NCBI GenBank assembly: GCA_950097265.1
Contig: CATNDJ010000012.1
Coordinates: 1-62,469, forward strand
Source: an uncultured Oscillibacter sp.
GTDB lineage: Bacteria; Bacillota; Clostridia; Oscillospirales; Oscillospiraceae
DNA: 62,469 nt
Direction of reading: 5' to 3'
The position numbers and the translations under genes were made by a program. Below the pieces are notes generated by a model. That model worked only from the letters and a program-made list of their open reading frames with translations. It was not told the DNA's origin and ran no database searches. Positions 42,167 through 51,519 of the stretch are shown here, piece after piece. Position 1 is the stretch's first letter; each line of letters starts with the position of its first letter.

Positions 42167-43798
42167 ATGGAACTGACAGGCGCGCAGATTTTGATGGAGG
42201 GCCTGGCCCGGGAGGGCGTGGAGCGGGTCTTCGGCTATGCCGGGGCCACCATCTGCCCCATCGCCGACGCCCTGCGGGAGGATCCCAACATCGACTACAC
42301 CCTGGTCCGCACGGAGCAGAACGCCGGGCACATGGCTTCCGGCTACGCCCGGGTCACGGGGAAGACCGGGGTGTGCATCGTCACCTCCGGCCCGGGAGCC
42401 ACGAACCTCATCACCGGCGTAGCCACGGCCTATATGGACTCCATCCCCCTGGTGGCCGTCACCGGGCAGGTGCCCTCCAAGCTCCTGGGGCGGGATATTT
42501 TCCAGGAAGTGGACATCACTGGGGCGGTGACCCCCTTTACCAAGCATTGCTACTTGGTGAAGGACGCGGCTCAGCTGCCGGTGGTTTTGAAGGAGGCGTT
42601 TCACATCGCCTCCACGGGGCGGCCCGGGCCGGTGCTCATCGACATCCCCGTGGACGTGCAGGAGCAGCTGGTGGCGGACGTGGCGTTCCCCGAGGAAGTC
42701 CGCATCCGGGGCTATAACCCCAGCGTCCGGGGAAACGACAAGCAGATCGCCAACGTGGCCATGGCCCTGGGCCTGGCCCAGAGGCCGGTGATCTGCGCCG
42801 GGGGCGGCGTCTTCCTGGCCCATGCAGAGGAGGAGCTGCGGCAGTTCGCCGAGACCACCGGCATCCCGGTGGTGACCACCATGATGGGCTTGAGCCTCCT
42901 GCCCACGGAGCACCCGCTGAACATGGGCATGATCGGGGCCCACGGGAACACCACGGCCAACAAGGCCCTGGTGAAGTCGGACCTCCTCATTATGATCGGC
43001 ACCCGGGTGGCGGACCGGGCCATCGTGTCCCCGGACGAAATCCAGCGGCGCATGGCCAACATCCACATCGACGTGGACCCCGCCGAAATCGGGAAGAACA
43101 TGCAGTCCACCCTCCCCCTGGTGGGGAACGCCAAGGTGATTCTCCGGCAGCTCATGGAGCGGGGGGCCAAGGCGGACTGCGGCGAGTGGCGGGAGACGCT
43201 CCAGGAACTCCGCCGGACGAACCTGGGCCGGGGCTATCCCACGAAGGACGGGTACGTCTTCCCGGGCCGCCTCCTGCGCCTCTTGGGGGAGCGCTTGAAG
43301 GAGGACGCCGCCGTCTGCGTGGACGTGGGGCAGAATCAGATCTGGGCCTGCAAGCACCTGCGGCTCAAGGGGGCCCGGTTCCTGACCAGCGGGGGCCTGG
43401 GCACCATGGGCTACGCGATTCCCTGCGCCATCGGCGTGAAAACCGCCCAGCCGGACCGCCAGGTGGCAGTCGTCTGCGGCGACGGGTCCTTCCAGATGTC
43501 CATGAACGAGCTGGCCGCCGTGAAGGCCGGGGGCTTCGATTTGAAAATCGTCCTCTTCCGCAACGGGGTCCTGGGCCTGGTGAATCAGATTCAGAGCAAG
43601 GAGCCCTACCACGGGCCCTTCGGCGTGCGGCTGGAGGGGGACCCGGACTTCGCGGCCATCGCCGCCGCCTACGGCATCCCCAGCATGACCCTCCGGGACG
43701 AGGGAAAGGTGGAGGAGACCCTGGACCGCTTCCTGGCAAAGGAGGGCCCCTGCCTCCTCATCGCGGAGGTGAGCCCCGAGTGGAAGACCACGGACTGA
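42167..43798 (+). CDS. ilvB: Acetolactate synthase large subunit 1
   Basis: 543 residues, ThDP-dependent. Catalytic Glu in RTEQNAGHMA, FAD/ThDP-fold segments, and a GDGSFQMSMNEL ThDP motif whose usual NN is RN here. Condenses pyruvate (or pyruvate plus 2-oxobutyrate) to acetolactate in Val/Leu/Ile synthesis. AAAGGAG ribosome site. Immediately followed by its small subunit; a second, longer large subunit lies further down the same operon. Confidence 0.88.
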   Translation: MELTGAQILMEGLAREGVERVFGYAGATICPIADALREDPNIDYTLVRTEQNAGHMASGYARVTGKTGVCIVTSGPGATNLITGVATAYMDSIPLVAVTGQVPSKLLGRDIFQEVDITGAVTPFTKHCYLVKDAAQLPVVLKEAFHIASTGRPGPVLIDIPVDVQEQLVADVAFPEEVRIRGYNPSVRGNDKQIANVAMALGLAQRPVICAGGGVFLAHAEEELRQFAETTGIPVVTTMMGLSLLPTEHPLNMGMIGAHGNTTANKALVKSDLLIMIGTRVADRAIVSPDEIQRRMANIHIDVDPAEIGKNMQSTLPLVGNAKVILRQLMERGAKADCGEWRETLQELRRTNLGRGYPTKDGYVFPGRLLRLLGERLKEDAAVCVDVGQNQIWACKHLRLKGARFLTSGGLGTMGYAIPCAIGVKTAQPDRQVAVVCGDGSFQMSMNELAAVKAGGFDLKIVLFRNGVLGLVNQIQSKEPYHGPFGVRLEGDPDFAAIAAAYGIPSMTLRDEGKVEETLDRFLAKEGPCLLIAEVSPEWKTTD

Positions 43799-43815
43799 GA
43801 AGGGAGGACGGAAGG

Positions 43816-44301
43816 ATGAAACAGACGATTTCCATTTTGGTGGAGAACCGGGCGGGCGTTTTGAACCGGGTAGCCAGCCTCTTCTCCCGCCGGGCCTTCA
43901 ACATCGACTCCCTGGCCGTGGGGGTGACGGACGACCCGTCCCTCTCCCGGATGACCATCATCGTGGACAACGGGAACAGCGTGGTGGAGCAGGTGGAAAA
44001 GCAGCTGAACAAGCTGGTGGAGGTCATCAAGGTCCGGACCCTGGACGAGGGGAACATGATCGGCCGGGAACTGATGATTATCAAAGTCAGCGCCAACAAA
44101 AACAACCGGGAACACATCATGACGATCTGCAATATCTGCGGGGCCAAGGCGGCGGACATCTCGCCCACCTCCATGACCCTGGAGATCTCCGACACCCCGG
44201 ACCGGGTGGACGTGTTCGAGGATATGATGCGGCCCTTTAACATTTTAGAGGTCGCCCGGACCGGGGTTATCGCCCTGCAAAAAGGCGGCGGGAAAATTTA
44301 A
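43816..44301 (+). CDS. ilvH: Acetolactate synthase small (regulatory) subunit 1
   Basis: 161 residues with the ACT domain first (ISILVENRAGVLNRVASLFS, RRAFNIDSL) and the small-subunit C-terminal domain (GRELMIIKVSANKN; EVARTGVIALQKG). Gives valine feedback and activates the catalytic subunit. GGGAGG 8 nt upstream; 17 bases after ilvB. Confidence 0.93.
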   Translation: MKQTISILVENRAGVLNRVASLFSRRAFNIDSLAVGVTDDPSLSRMTIIVDNGNSVVEQVEKQLNKLVEVIKVRTLDEGNMIGRELMIIKVSANKNNREHIMTICNICGAKAADISPTSMTLEISDTPDRVDVFEDMMRPFNILEVARTGVIALQKGGGKI

Positions 44302-44324
44302 GGAAACAACGGAGTCGAAACGAT

Positions 44325-44669
44325 ATGGATAAAGCACAGAGAAAAGCCCTGGCGGAGGAGTGGAAGAACCGCCGCCCGGAGATGGGCGTGATTTCCCTCC
44401 GGTGCCGGGAGACGGGAGAGACCTTTCTGGGAACTGCCAAGGATACAAAAGCGGCGTTCAACAGCATCCGGGCCAAGCTCTCCGGGGGCCTGCACCCCAA
44501 CAAGCGGTTGCAGGAGCTGTGGAAGCAGTACGGCGAGGAGGGCTTCGAGCTCTCCGTGGCGGCGGTCCTGGAGTACGAGGACCCGCTGGAGGACCACGCC
44601 GAAGAGCTGGAGACCCTGCGGGAGCTGTGTCTTGCGGAGAACCCGGGAGCGGCAAAAATCTGGAAATAG
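44325..44669 (+). CDS. Small GIY-YIG-like protein within ilv operon
   Basis: 114 residues resembling small Firmicute GIY-YIG-fold proteins (EEWKNRRPEMGVISLRC, TFLGTAKDTKAAFNS, LHPNKRLQELWKQYG). The GIY and YIG triads are degenerate (GVI, FLG), so nuclease activity is doubtful. It sits between the two acetolactate synthase gene pairs, in the same direction and with short gaps. Role in the operon unknown. Confidence 0.7.
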   Translation: MDKAQRKALAEEWKNRRPEMGVISLRCRETGETFLGTAKDTKAAFNSIRAKLSGGLHPNKRLQELWKQYGEEGFELSVAAVLEYEDPLEDHAEELETLRELCLAENPGAAKIWK

Positions 44670-44695
44670 GAACGCGGTTCCGGATAGGAGGCTAT

Positions 44696-46414
44696 ATGAA
44701 AATCAAAGCCACAGCGGCCATCATGGAGTGCCTTTTGGAGCAGGAGGTGGACACCGTCTTCGGCTACCCCGGCGGCACCATCCTGAACGTCTATGATGAG
44801 CTCTACCGTTACAAGGATAAAATTCACCACGTCCTCACCGCCCACGAGCAGGGGGCGGCCCACGCGGCGGACGGCTACGCCCGGTCCACCGGAAAGGTGG
44901 GCGTGTGCTTTGCGACTTCGGGTCCCGGGGCCACGAATCTGACCACCGGCATCGCCACGGCGTACCTGGATTCCTCCCCGGTGGTCTTCATCACCTGCAA
45001 CGTCACCGAGGCCACCCTGGGCAAGGACGCCTTCCAGGAAGTGGACATCACCGGCATCGCCATGCCGATTACGAAAGCCACCTTCCTGGTCCGGGACGCC
45101 AATACCATCCCCGCCGTCATGCGCCAGGCTTTCGCCGTGGCCGCCAGCGGGCGGCCGGGGCCGGTGCTCATCGACTTTTTGAAGGACGTGACCTTCCCCT
45201 GCGTGGAAATCGACTACGAGTTCGTCCCCTGGCGGGAGAACCGGAGCTGCGCCGGCATGCGAGAGCTGAACCGGGACCACGAGCTGAAAAAGCCCACGCC
45301 GAACCAGGAGGACGTGGACATCCTCCTGGACATGATTGCCCAGGCCCAGCGGCCCTTCGTCATCTGCGGCGGCGGCGTGGTGCTGGGCCGGGCGGATAAG
45401 GAGTTCAAGGAGTTCGCCGAGAAGCTGGACGCCCCGGTGGCCATCAGCCTCATGGGCGGCGGCGGCTTCTCCGGCAGCCACCCCCTGACCACGGGCATGA
45501 TCGGCATGCACGGGTCCAAGGCCTCCAACACCGCCTGCGATGAGTGCGACCTGCTCATCGCCGTGGGCTGCCGCTTCTCCGACCGGGTGGCCCTGAACCC
45601 GGCCACGTTTGCCCGGCAGGCGCAGATCTGCCAGATCGACATCGACCGGGCGGAGATCGACAAAAACGTCCTGACGGATCACCACATCATCGGCTCCGCC
45701 CGGCGGGTGCTGGCCATGCTGAACGAGAAGCTGCCCCAGTACGACCACAGCGCCTGGAAAGCCCACATCCTGCCCCTCCGGGCCCCCTCCGTGGCGGACG
45801 ACAGCGACTGCCTGACCCCCCAGCAGGTGCTGGAGACCATCCGGGTTCAGATGCCCGAGGACGCCATCGTGGCCACGGACGTGGGCCAGCACCAGATGTG
45901 GGCCATCAAGTACCTCCACTTCCAATACCCCGGCCAGATGCTCACCAGCGGAGGCTTCGGCACTATGGGCTTTGGCCTGGGGGCCGCCATCGGGGCCCAG
46001 ACGGCCCACCCGGGCAAGCGGGTCTTTCACATCACCGGGGACGGGTGCTTCCGCATGAACTGCCACGAGCTGGCCACGGTGGGCTATTACAAGCTGCCCA
46101 TCATCACCGTGGTTTTCAACAACGGCACATTGGGCATGGTCCGCCAGTGGCAGAGCCTGATCTACGGCAAGCGCTACTCCGAGACCACCCTGGACCGGGG
46201 GCCGGACTTCGTGAAGCTGGCGGAGGCTTACGGCGTCCGGGGCTTCCGGGTGGAGACCCGGGAGGACATGGAAAAGGCCCTGGCCCAGGCCCTGGCGGCC
46301 CAAGAGCCGGCGGTCATCGACTGCCGGCTGGACATCGACGAGATGGTCCGTCCCATGGTGGCCTCCGGGTCCGAGATTACGGATTTCCTGCTGAGCGAAG
46401 GAGGAGAGTCATGA
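44696..46414 (+). CDS. ilvB: Acetolactate synthase large subunit 2
   Basis: 572 residues from the ATG at 44696 with AGGAGG just upstream. Canonical biosynthetic form: catalytic Glu in HEQGAAHAADGYAR, QEVDITGIAMPITK, and ThDP motif GDGCFRMN through FNNGTLGMV. About 30 residues longer than, and clearly different from, the first copy. Stop overlaps the next gene by 4 bases (ATGA), indicating coupling with its small subunit. Confidence 0.93.
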   Translation: MKIKATAAIMECLLEQEVDTVFGYPGGTILNVYDELYRYKDKIHHVLTAHEQGAAHAADGYARSTGKVGVCFATSGPGATNLTTGIATAYLDSSPVVFITCNVTEATLGKDAFQEVDITGIAMPITKATFLVRDANTIPAVMRQAFAVAASGRPGPVLIDFLKDVTFPCVEIDYEFVPWRENRSCAGMRELNRDHELKKPTPNQEDVDILLDMIAQAQRPFVICGGGVVLGRADKEFKEFAEKLDAPVAISLMGGGGFSGSHPLTTGMIGMHGSKASNTACDECDLLIAVGCRFSDRVALNPATFARQAQICQIDIDRAEIDKNVLTDHHIIGSARRVLAMLNEKLPQYDHSAWKAHILPLRAPSVADDSDCLTPQQVLETIRVQMPEDAIVATDVGQHQMWAIKYLHFQYPGQMLTSGGFGTMGFGLGAAIGAQTAHPGKRVFHITGDGCFRMNCHELATVGYYKLPIITVVFNNGTLGMVRQWQSLIYGKRYSETTLDRGPDFVKLAEAYGVRGFRVETREDMEKALAQALAAQEPAVIDCRLDIDEMVRPMVASGSEITDFLLSEGGES

Positions 46415-46977
46415 GAAAGCAATGGGACACGGAAAAGAAGCTCTACACCCTCTGCATTCTGACGGAAGACACCCCCGGCATTTTGAGCCAGGTGGCCCGG
46501 CTCTTCTCCCGGAAGGGCTATAACATCGAGTCCATCGTCTCCGGGGCCACGGACCGGCCCCGCACCGCCCGCATCTCCATCGAGCTCATGGCGGACGAGC
46601 TGGTGGCCAATCAGCTGGCCACCCAGTGCCGGAGGCTGCTGGGCGTCCAGGCGGTGAAGATTTTCGACGAGGAAACCTGCATCCGCCGGGAGATCGCCCT
46701 CATCAAGGTCCGGGCCACGGACCACGGGTCCCGGGACGAGATCATCCAGCTGGCCAACATCTTCCGGGGCCACATCATCGACGTGGACAAGGAGTCCCTG
46801 ACGGTCTGGGTCTTCGGCTCCCAGAGCAAGAACGCGGCGCTGATCCAGATGCTGGAGGACTTCGGTATTTTGGAAATCGCGAAGACGGGTACTATCGCCA
46901 TCGAGAGAGGGCGGAGCACAATATATGACGAGAGCAAACTGAAGGAGGAATACGAATATGGCAAGAATGTATTATGA
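46411..46977 (+). CDS. ilvN: Acetolactate synthase small subunit 2
   Basis: 188 residues. ACT domain ([31 protein letters not shown]) and C-terminal small-subunit domain ([20 protein letters not shown]). A tail of about 20 residues ([15 protein letters not shown]) extends beyond the first copy and overlaps ilvC by 20 bases. AAGGAGGAG ribosome site. Confidence 0.93.
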   Translation: MRKQWDTEKKLYTLCILTEDTPGILSQVARLFSRKGYNIESIVSGATDRPRTARISIELMADELVANQLATQCRRLLGVQAVKIFDEETCIRREIALIKVRATDHGSRDEIIQLANIFRGHIIDVDKESLTVWVFGSQSKNAALIQMLEDFGILEIAKTGTIAIERGRSTIYDESKLKEEYEYGKNVL

Positions 46978-47977
46978 GAAGGACTGCGATCTGGGCAAGC
47001 TGGACGGGAAGAAAATCGGCATCATCGGCTACGGCTCCCAGGGCCACGCCCACGCCCTGAACCTGAAGGAGTCCGGCTGCGACGTGTGCGTGGGCCTGCG
47101 CCAGGGCTCCAAGAACTGGGCCAATGCCGAGGCGGCGGGCTTGAAGGTCCAGACCGTGGCGGACACCGCCAAGTGGGCCGATATCGTCATGATCCTGGTC
47201 AACGACGAGGTTCAGGCGGAGGTGTACAAAAAGGACGTGGCCCCCAACCTGGAGGCGGGGAACATGCTGATGTTCGCCCACGGCTTCAACATCCACTTCA
47301 AGCAGATCGTGCCCCCCGCCGGGGTGGACGTCAGCATGATCGCGCCCAAGGGCCCGGGCCACACCGTCCGGTCCACCTATGTCAACGGCAAGGGCGTGCC
47401 CTGCCTGGTGGCCGTGGAGCAGAACGCCACGGGGAAGGCCCTGGACCTGGCCCTGGCCTATGCCGCGGGCATCGGCGGCGCCCGGGGCGGCGTGATGGAG
47501 ACCACCTTCCAGGATGAGACCGAGACCGACCTCTTTGGCGAGCAGGCCGTCCTCTGCGGCGGCGTGGTGGAGCTGATGAGAATGGGCTTCGAGACCCTGG
47601 TGGAGGCGGGCTACGCCCCGGAGAACGCCTACTTCGAGTGCATCCACGAAATGAAACTGATCATCGACCTGATCAACAAGGGCGGCGTGGCCATGATGAA
47701 CTACTCGATTTCCGACACGGCGGAATACGGCGAGTACGTCTCCGGCCCCCGGGTCCTCCCCTACGAGGAGACCAAGAAGAGGATGAAGGCGGTGCTGACG
47801 GACATCCAGGACGGCGTGTTTGCCGGAAAGTGGATCGCCGAGAACAAGAACGGCCGGACCTTCTTCAACGCCAAGCGCCGCCAGCTGGCTCAGCACCAGA
47901 TGGAAACCGTGGGCGCGGAGCTGCGGAAAAACATGCTCTGGGGAGACGATACCGACCCGGATACCGCCTCCAACTAA
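46958..47977 (+). CDS. ilvC: Ketol-acid reductoisomerase
   Basis: 339 residues, class I (short) enzyme. Rossmann motif GYGSQGHA (about 24-31), LRQGSKNW coenzyme loop, [18 protein letters not shown] and [11 protein letters not shown] metal-binding segments. Converts acetolactate to dihydroxyisovalerate with NADPH. Last of the operon; ilvD and leu genes are elsewhere. GGAGG 9 nt upstream, within ilvN. Confidence 0.95.
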   Translation: MARMYYEKDCDLGKLDGKKIGIIGYGSQGHAHALNLKESGCDVCVGLRQGSKNWANAEAAGLKVQTVADTAKWADIVMILVNDEVQAEVYKKDVAPNLEAGNMLMFAHGFNIHFKQIVPPAGVDVSMIAPKGPGHTVRSTYVNGKGVPCLVAVEQNATGKALDLALAYAAGIGGARGGVMETTFQDETETDLFGEQAVLCGGVVELMRMGFETLVEAGYAPENAYFECIHEMKLIIDLINKGGVAMMNYSISDTAEYGEYVSGPRVLPYEETKKRMKAVLTDIQDGVFAGKWIAENKNGRTFFNAKRRQLAQHQMETVGAELRKNMLWGDDTDPDTASN

Positions 47978-47989
47978 TTTGCGCGCAAG

Positions 47990-48020
47990 AGCCGCCGCCT
48001 CCCCGGAGACGGCGGCTTTT
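47990..48020 (+). terminator. ilv operon terminator
   Basis: 8-bp stem AGCCGCCG/CGGCGGCT, 12-nt loop, then TTTT, 12 bases after the ilvC stop. Confidence 0.75.
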
Positions 48021-48042
48021 CGGCAAGAAAGGATTGACCGCT

Positions 48043-49350
48043 ATGAATCGTATTCTTCCCCACCTGATCCTCTACAGCGGCTTGGGGCCGGACAGCATCC
48101 TGGTCCGCCTGGCGGCGATCATCCAAGATTGCAGGGACGGCGGAGCCAAGGAGGCCCTTCTGCGGCGGACCAACGCGGAGGTCAAGCGCATCCTGGACTT
48201 CTCCACCGCCTGCGGCTTCGACGAGAACCTCTGGCAGTGCTACCTCACCTGGGTTCTCATGACCAACGACAACTCCTTCACCCGGACCTGCGAGCGGGCG
48301 GGGGCCTCCGAGGGGGGCAGTGTGAACCGCTTCGCGGAGAACGACTTCGCCGTCTTCTACCAGCTCTTCCACTATGACTTCTCCTTTGTGGAGCAGTACC
48401 TGCTCACGGACTGCTTCTCCATTCTGACGGACTACCGGGCCATCCCCAAGCGGGAGCGGACCTATAACCGGGACGTGAGCGACCAGGTCCGTTCTCTCCG
48501 CAAATCCCTGGCGGAGGCGGCGGACGGCCACGAGATGTTCCGCCTGGTGACGGAGTACTACAAGCAGTACGGCTACGGCGTCTTCGCCATGAACCGGGCC
48601 TTCCGCATCCGGCGGGAGGACGCGGGGGAATTGGAGTTTCTGCCCATCAGCAACGTGGACGGCGTGCGGCTGGAGGACCTGCTGGGCTACGAGGGCCAGA
48701 AGGCGGAGCTCCGCCGGAACACCGAGGCCTTCCTGGTGGGGAAACACGCCAACAACGTCCTGCTCTACGGAGACGCGGGCACGGGAAAATCCACCAGCGT
48801 GAAAGCCCTCATCAACGAGTACTACGACCGGGGGCTGCGGATGATTGAGATTTACAAGCACCAGTTCGGGGAGCTCTCCCGCATCCTGGCGGAGATTAAA
48901 AACCGGAACTACCGCTTTGTCATTTTCATCGACGACCTCTCCTTCGAGGAGAACGAGGTGGAGTACAAATTCCTCAAGGCCGTCATCGAGGGCGGCGTGG
49001 AAACCCGGCCGGAGAACGTGCTGATTTACGCCACCTCCAACCGCCGCCACCTGATCCGGGAGACCTGGAACGACCGGCAGGACATGGAGCACCACGGGGA
49101 CGTCCACCGCTCCGACACCATGGAGGAGAAGCTGTCCCTGGCGGCCCGGTTCGGCGTGACCATCAACTACAACGCCCCCAGTCCCAAGGAGTTCCAGGCC
49201 ATCGTCAAGGCCCTGGCGGAGCGGCAGGGGATTCAGATGGACGAGGAGGAGCTGATGGTGAAGGCCAACGCCTGGGAGATCCGCCACGGGGGCTTCTCCG
49301 GCCGGACGGCCCAGCAGTTTGTCCACTACCTGGAAGGTTTGGCGGAGTGA
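48043..49350 (+). CDS. DUF815 ATP-binding protein (AAA-like)
   Basis: 435 residues. DUF815-type P-loop ATPase: Walker A YGDAGTGKST, Walker B-like FVIFIDDLSFEENE, sensor VLIYATSNRRHL, after a helical N-terminal domain of about 200 residues. The family is widespread in bacteria, but its job is unknown; DNA- or remodelling-related roles are guesses. AAAGGA ribosome site. It follows the ilv terminator; no clear promoter was seen, so some read-through is possible. Confidence 0.85.
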   Translation: MNRILPHLILYSGLGPDSILVRLAAIIQDCRDGGAKEALLRRTNAEVKRILDFSTACGFDENLWQCYLTWVLMTNDNSFTRTCERAGASEGGSVNRFAENDFAVFYQLFHYDFSFVEQYLLTDCFSILTDYRAIPKRERTYNRDVSDQVRSLRKSLAEAADGHEMFRLVTEYYKQYGYGVFAMNRAFRIRREDAGELEFLPISNVDGVRLEDLLGYEGQKAELRRNTEAFLVGKHANNVLLYGDAGTGKSTSVKALINEYYDRGLRMIEIYKHQFGELSRILAEIKNRNYRFVIFIDDLSFEENEVEYKFLKAVIEGGVETRPENVLIYATSNRRHLIRETWNDRQDMEHHGDVHRSDTMEEKLSLAARFGVTINYNAPSPKEFQAIVKALAERQGIQMDEEELMVKANAWEIRHGGFSGRTAQQFVHYLEGLAE

Positions 49351-49363
49351 GGGAAATTAGAAG

Positions 49364-49392
49364 GTGACAAGCGGCGGAAAGTCTGGTATACT
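49364..49392 (+). promoter_or_regulatory. thrH promoter
   Basis: GTGACA, 17-bp spacer, TATACT. GGAAAGTCTGGTATACT is identical to the deoCD promoter over 17 bp. Confidence 0.75.
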
Positions 49393-49442
49393 ACAGGCAG
49401 AAAAGCGGTTCCCAAACGATAGAACACCAAGGAGACGTGACT

Positions 49443-50042
49443 ATGAACATCGTATGTCTTGATATGGAGGGCGTCCTGGTCCCCGAAATCTGGATTGCCT
49501 TTTCCGAGGCCAGCGGCATCCCGGAGCTCCGCCGCACCACCCGGGACGAGCCCGACTACAACAAGCTGATGAACTTCCGGCTTGGCATCCTCAAGGAGCA
49601 CGGTCTGGGCCTCAAGGAGATCCAGGCCACCATCGCCAAGATCGACCCCCTCCCCGGGGCCAAGGACTTCCTGGACGAGCTCCGCACCCTCACCCAGGTC
49701 CTCATCCTCAGCGACACCTTCGAGCAGTTCGCCAAACCCCTGATGGAAAAGCTGAACTGGCCCACCATCTTCTGCAACACCCTGGAGGTGGGCGAGGGCG
49801 GCGAGATCACCGGCTACAAAATGCGCTGCGAGAAATCCAAGCTTACCACCGTCAAGGCCCTCCAATCCATCGGCTATGAGACCATCGCCGCCGGGGACAG
49901 CTTCAACGACCTGGCCATGATTCAGGCCGGCAAAGCAGGTTTCCTCTTCAAGAGCACCGAGCAGATTAAAAAGGATTACCCCGAGCTTCCCGCCTACGAG
50001 GAGTTCGGGGACCTGCTGGCCGCGATTAAGGCCGCCCTGTAA
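49443..50042 (+). CDS. thrH: ThrH-type phosphoserine phosphatase / homoserine phosphotransferase
   Basis: 199 residues, HAD superfamily. Motif I DMEGVLVPE with nucleophile Asp, ILSDTF motif II, and AAGDSFNDLAMI motif IV. The length and the GVLVPEIWIAF start closely follow Pseudomonas ThrH. Produces serine from phosphoserine and may transfer phosphate to homoserine. ATG at 49443 has AAGGAG 8 nt upstream. Confidence 0.9.
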   Translation: MNIVCLDMEGVLVPEIWIAFSEASGIPELRRTTRDEPDYNKLMNFRLGILKEHGLGLKEIQATIAKIDPLPGAKDFLDELRTLTQVLILSDTFEQFAKPLMEKLNWPTIFCNTLEVGEGGEITGYKMRCEKSKLTTVKALQSIGYETIAAGDSFNDLAMIQAGKAGFLFKSTEQIKKDYPELPAYEEFGDLLAAIKAAL

Positions 50043-50049
50043 GGCGGGC

Positions 50050-50193
50050 ATGGACCTGTCCTTTTTCCGCGGGGCTCTTTGGGAAATCTTCAAGGGGCCT
50101 CTGATAGTCCTGGCCGCTCCGGCCCTGCCCCTGCTCCTAATCTGCCTGGGGGCCATCACGGTCATGGTTTTCCGGGAGCTGCGCAAAAAATAA
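50050..50193 (+). CDS. Small membrane protein, 47 residues
   Basis: A short frame of 48 codons between thrH and the DUF1015 gene. It reads as an amphipathic start (LSFFRGALWEIFKGP), one hydrophobic helix (about residues 16-40) and a basic end RELRKK, i.e. a single-pass membrane protein. The ribosome site AAGGCGGG is only fair. Tight packing (7 and 19 bases to neighbours) supports a real gene. Function unknown. Confidence 0.55.
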   Translation: MDLSFFRGALWEIFKGPLIVLAAPALPLLLICLGAITVMVFRELRKK

Positions 50194-50212
50194 GTAGGAA
50201 GGGAGACCCGAC

Positions 50213-51496
50213 ATGAATCCGAAATTTGAGAAGCTGGGCTTCTATCCCGCCGACGTCCTCCTGCCCAAAAAGGGCACGGACATGACGAAATGGGCCGTGG
50301 TGGCCTGCGACCAGTTTACCTCCCAGCCCGAGTACTGGCAGGCGGTGGAGGATACCGTGGGAGACGCGCCCTCCACCCTGCGACTCATTCTCCCGGAGGC
50401 GGGACTGAACGCCCCGGACGTGGACCAGCGCATTTCCGCCGTCAACGCCGCTATGGGGAAGTACCTGGCGGACGGCCTCTTCGAGACCCTGGAGGGGAGC
50501 CTCCTCTACATCGAGCGGGTCCAGTCCGACGGGAAGATCCGCCACGGCCTTGTCGGCATGGTGGACCTGGAGCAGTACGACTTCACCCCCGGCTCCGGGG
50601 CCCTCATCCGGGCGACCGAGGGCACCGTCCTCTCCCGCATCCCCCCTCGGGTGAAGGTCCGGAGGGACGCGCCCATCGAGCTGCCCCACGTCATGCTCCT
50701 CGTCGACGACCCGAACAAGACCGTGATTGAGCCCCTGACCCGGGCTTCCGGCGAGATGGAAAAGCTCTACGCCTTCGACCTCCAGCAGGGAGGCGGGCAC
50801 ATCACCGGCTGGAAGCTCACCGCGGCCCAGATGGACCAGACGGCGGAGGCCCTGGCGGCCCTCTGCTCCCCCCAGGAGCAGGCCTGGAAGTACGGCGTGA
50901 AGGACGCGCCGCCCCTGCTCTTCGCCGTGGGCGACGGGAACCACTCCCTGGCCACGGCCAAGCAGTGCTATGAGGATTTGAAGAAGGTTACCCCGGAGGG
51001 CGAATGGGCCTCCCTCCCCGCCCGGTACGCCCTGGTAGAGGTGGTGAACAACCACGACGACGCCCTGCAGTTCGAGCCCATCCACCGCGTGGTCTTCGGC
51101 GTGGAGCCGGAGGCGGTGCTGGCGGCCTTCAAGGCCTACTACCCCGGCGCGTACGAGGGCAGGGGAGAGGGCCACGCCGTCGCCTACACCCACGCCGGGG
51201 GCGAGGGCTTTCTCACCGTGCCCCAGCCCCGGGTCCAGCTGGCGGTGGGCACCCTCCAGGCTTTCCTGGACGCCTATGTCAAGGACCACGGCGGCGAAAT
51301 CGACTATATCCACGGCGCGGACGTGACGGACCGCCTGGGCCGCCAGGCGGGGGCCATCGGCTTCAAGCTGCCCGCCATGGGCAAGCAGCAGCTCTTCAAG
51401 ACCGTCATGGCCGACGGCGTGCTGCCCCGGAAGACCTTCTCCATGGGCCACGCCCAGGACAAGCGCTATTACGTGGAAGCCAGAAAAATCCGGTAA
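50213..51496 (+). CDS. DUF1015 family protein
   Basis: 427 residues of the DUF1015 family. Characteristic segments are ACDQFTSQPEYW, RVQSDGKIRHGLVG and the strongly conserved AVGDGNHSLATAK loop. The GDGNHS motif looks catalytic or ligand-binding and resembles ParB/SerK-type folds. In several Clostridia such genes sit with serine biosynthesis, and here thrH is just upstream, so a role in serine metabolism is plausible but unproven. AAGGGAG ribosome site. Confidence 0.85.
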   Translation: MNPKFEKLGFYPADVLLPKKGTDMTKWAVVACDQFTSQPEYWQAVEDTVGDAPSTLRLILPEAGLNAPDVDQRISAVNAAMGKYLADGLFETLEGSLLYIERVQSDGKIRHGLVGMVDLEQYDFTPGSGALIRATEGTVLSRIPPRVKVRRDAPIELPHVMLLVDDPNKTVIEPLTRASGEMEKLYAFDLQQGGGHITGWKLTAAQMDQTAEALAALCSPQEQAWKYGVKDAPPLLFAVGDGNHSLATAKQCYEDLKKVTPEGEWASLPARYALVEVVNNHDDALQFEPIHRVVFGVEPEAVLAAFKAYYPGAYEGRGEGHAVAYTHAGGEGFLTVPQPRVQLAVGTLQAFLDAYVKDHGGEIDYIHGADVTDRLGRQAGAIGFKLPAMGKQQLFKTVMADGVLPRKTFSMGHAQDKRYYVEARKIR

Positions 51497-51519
51497 CCGG
51501 ACCATAGGAGTGAACCAAC

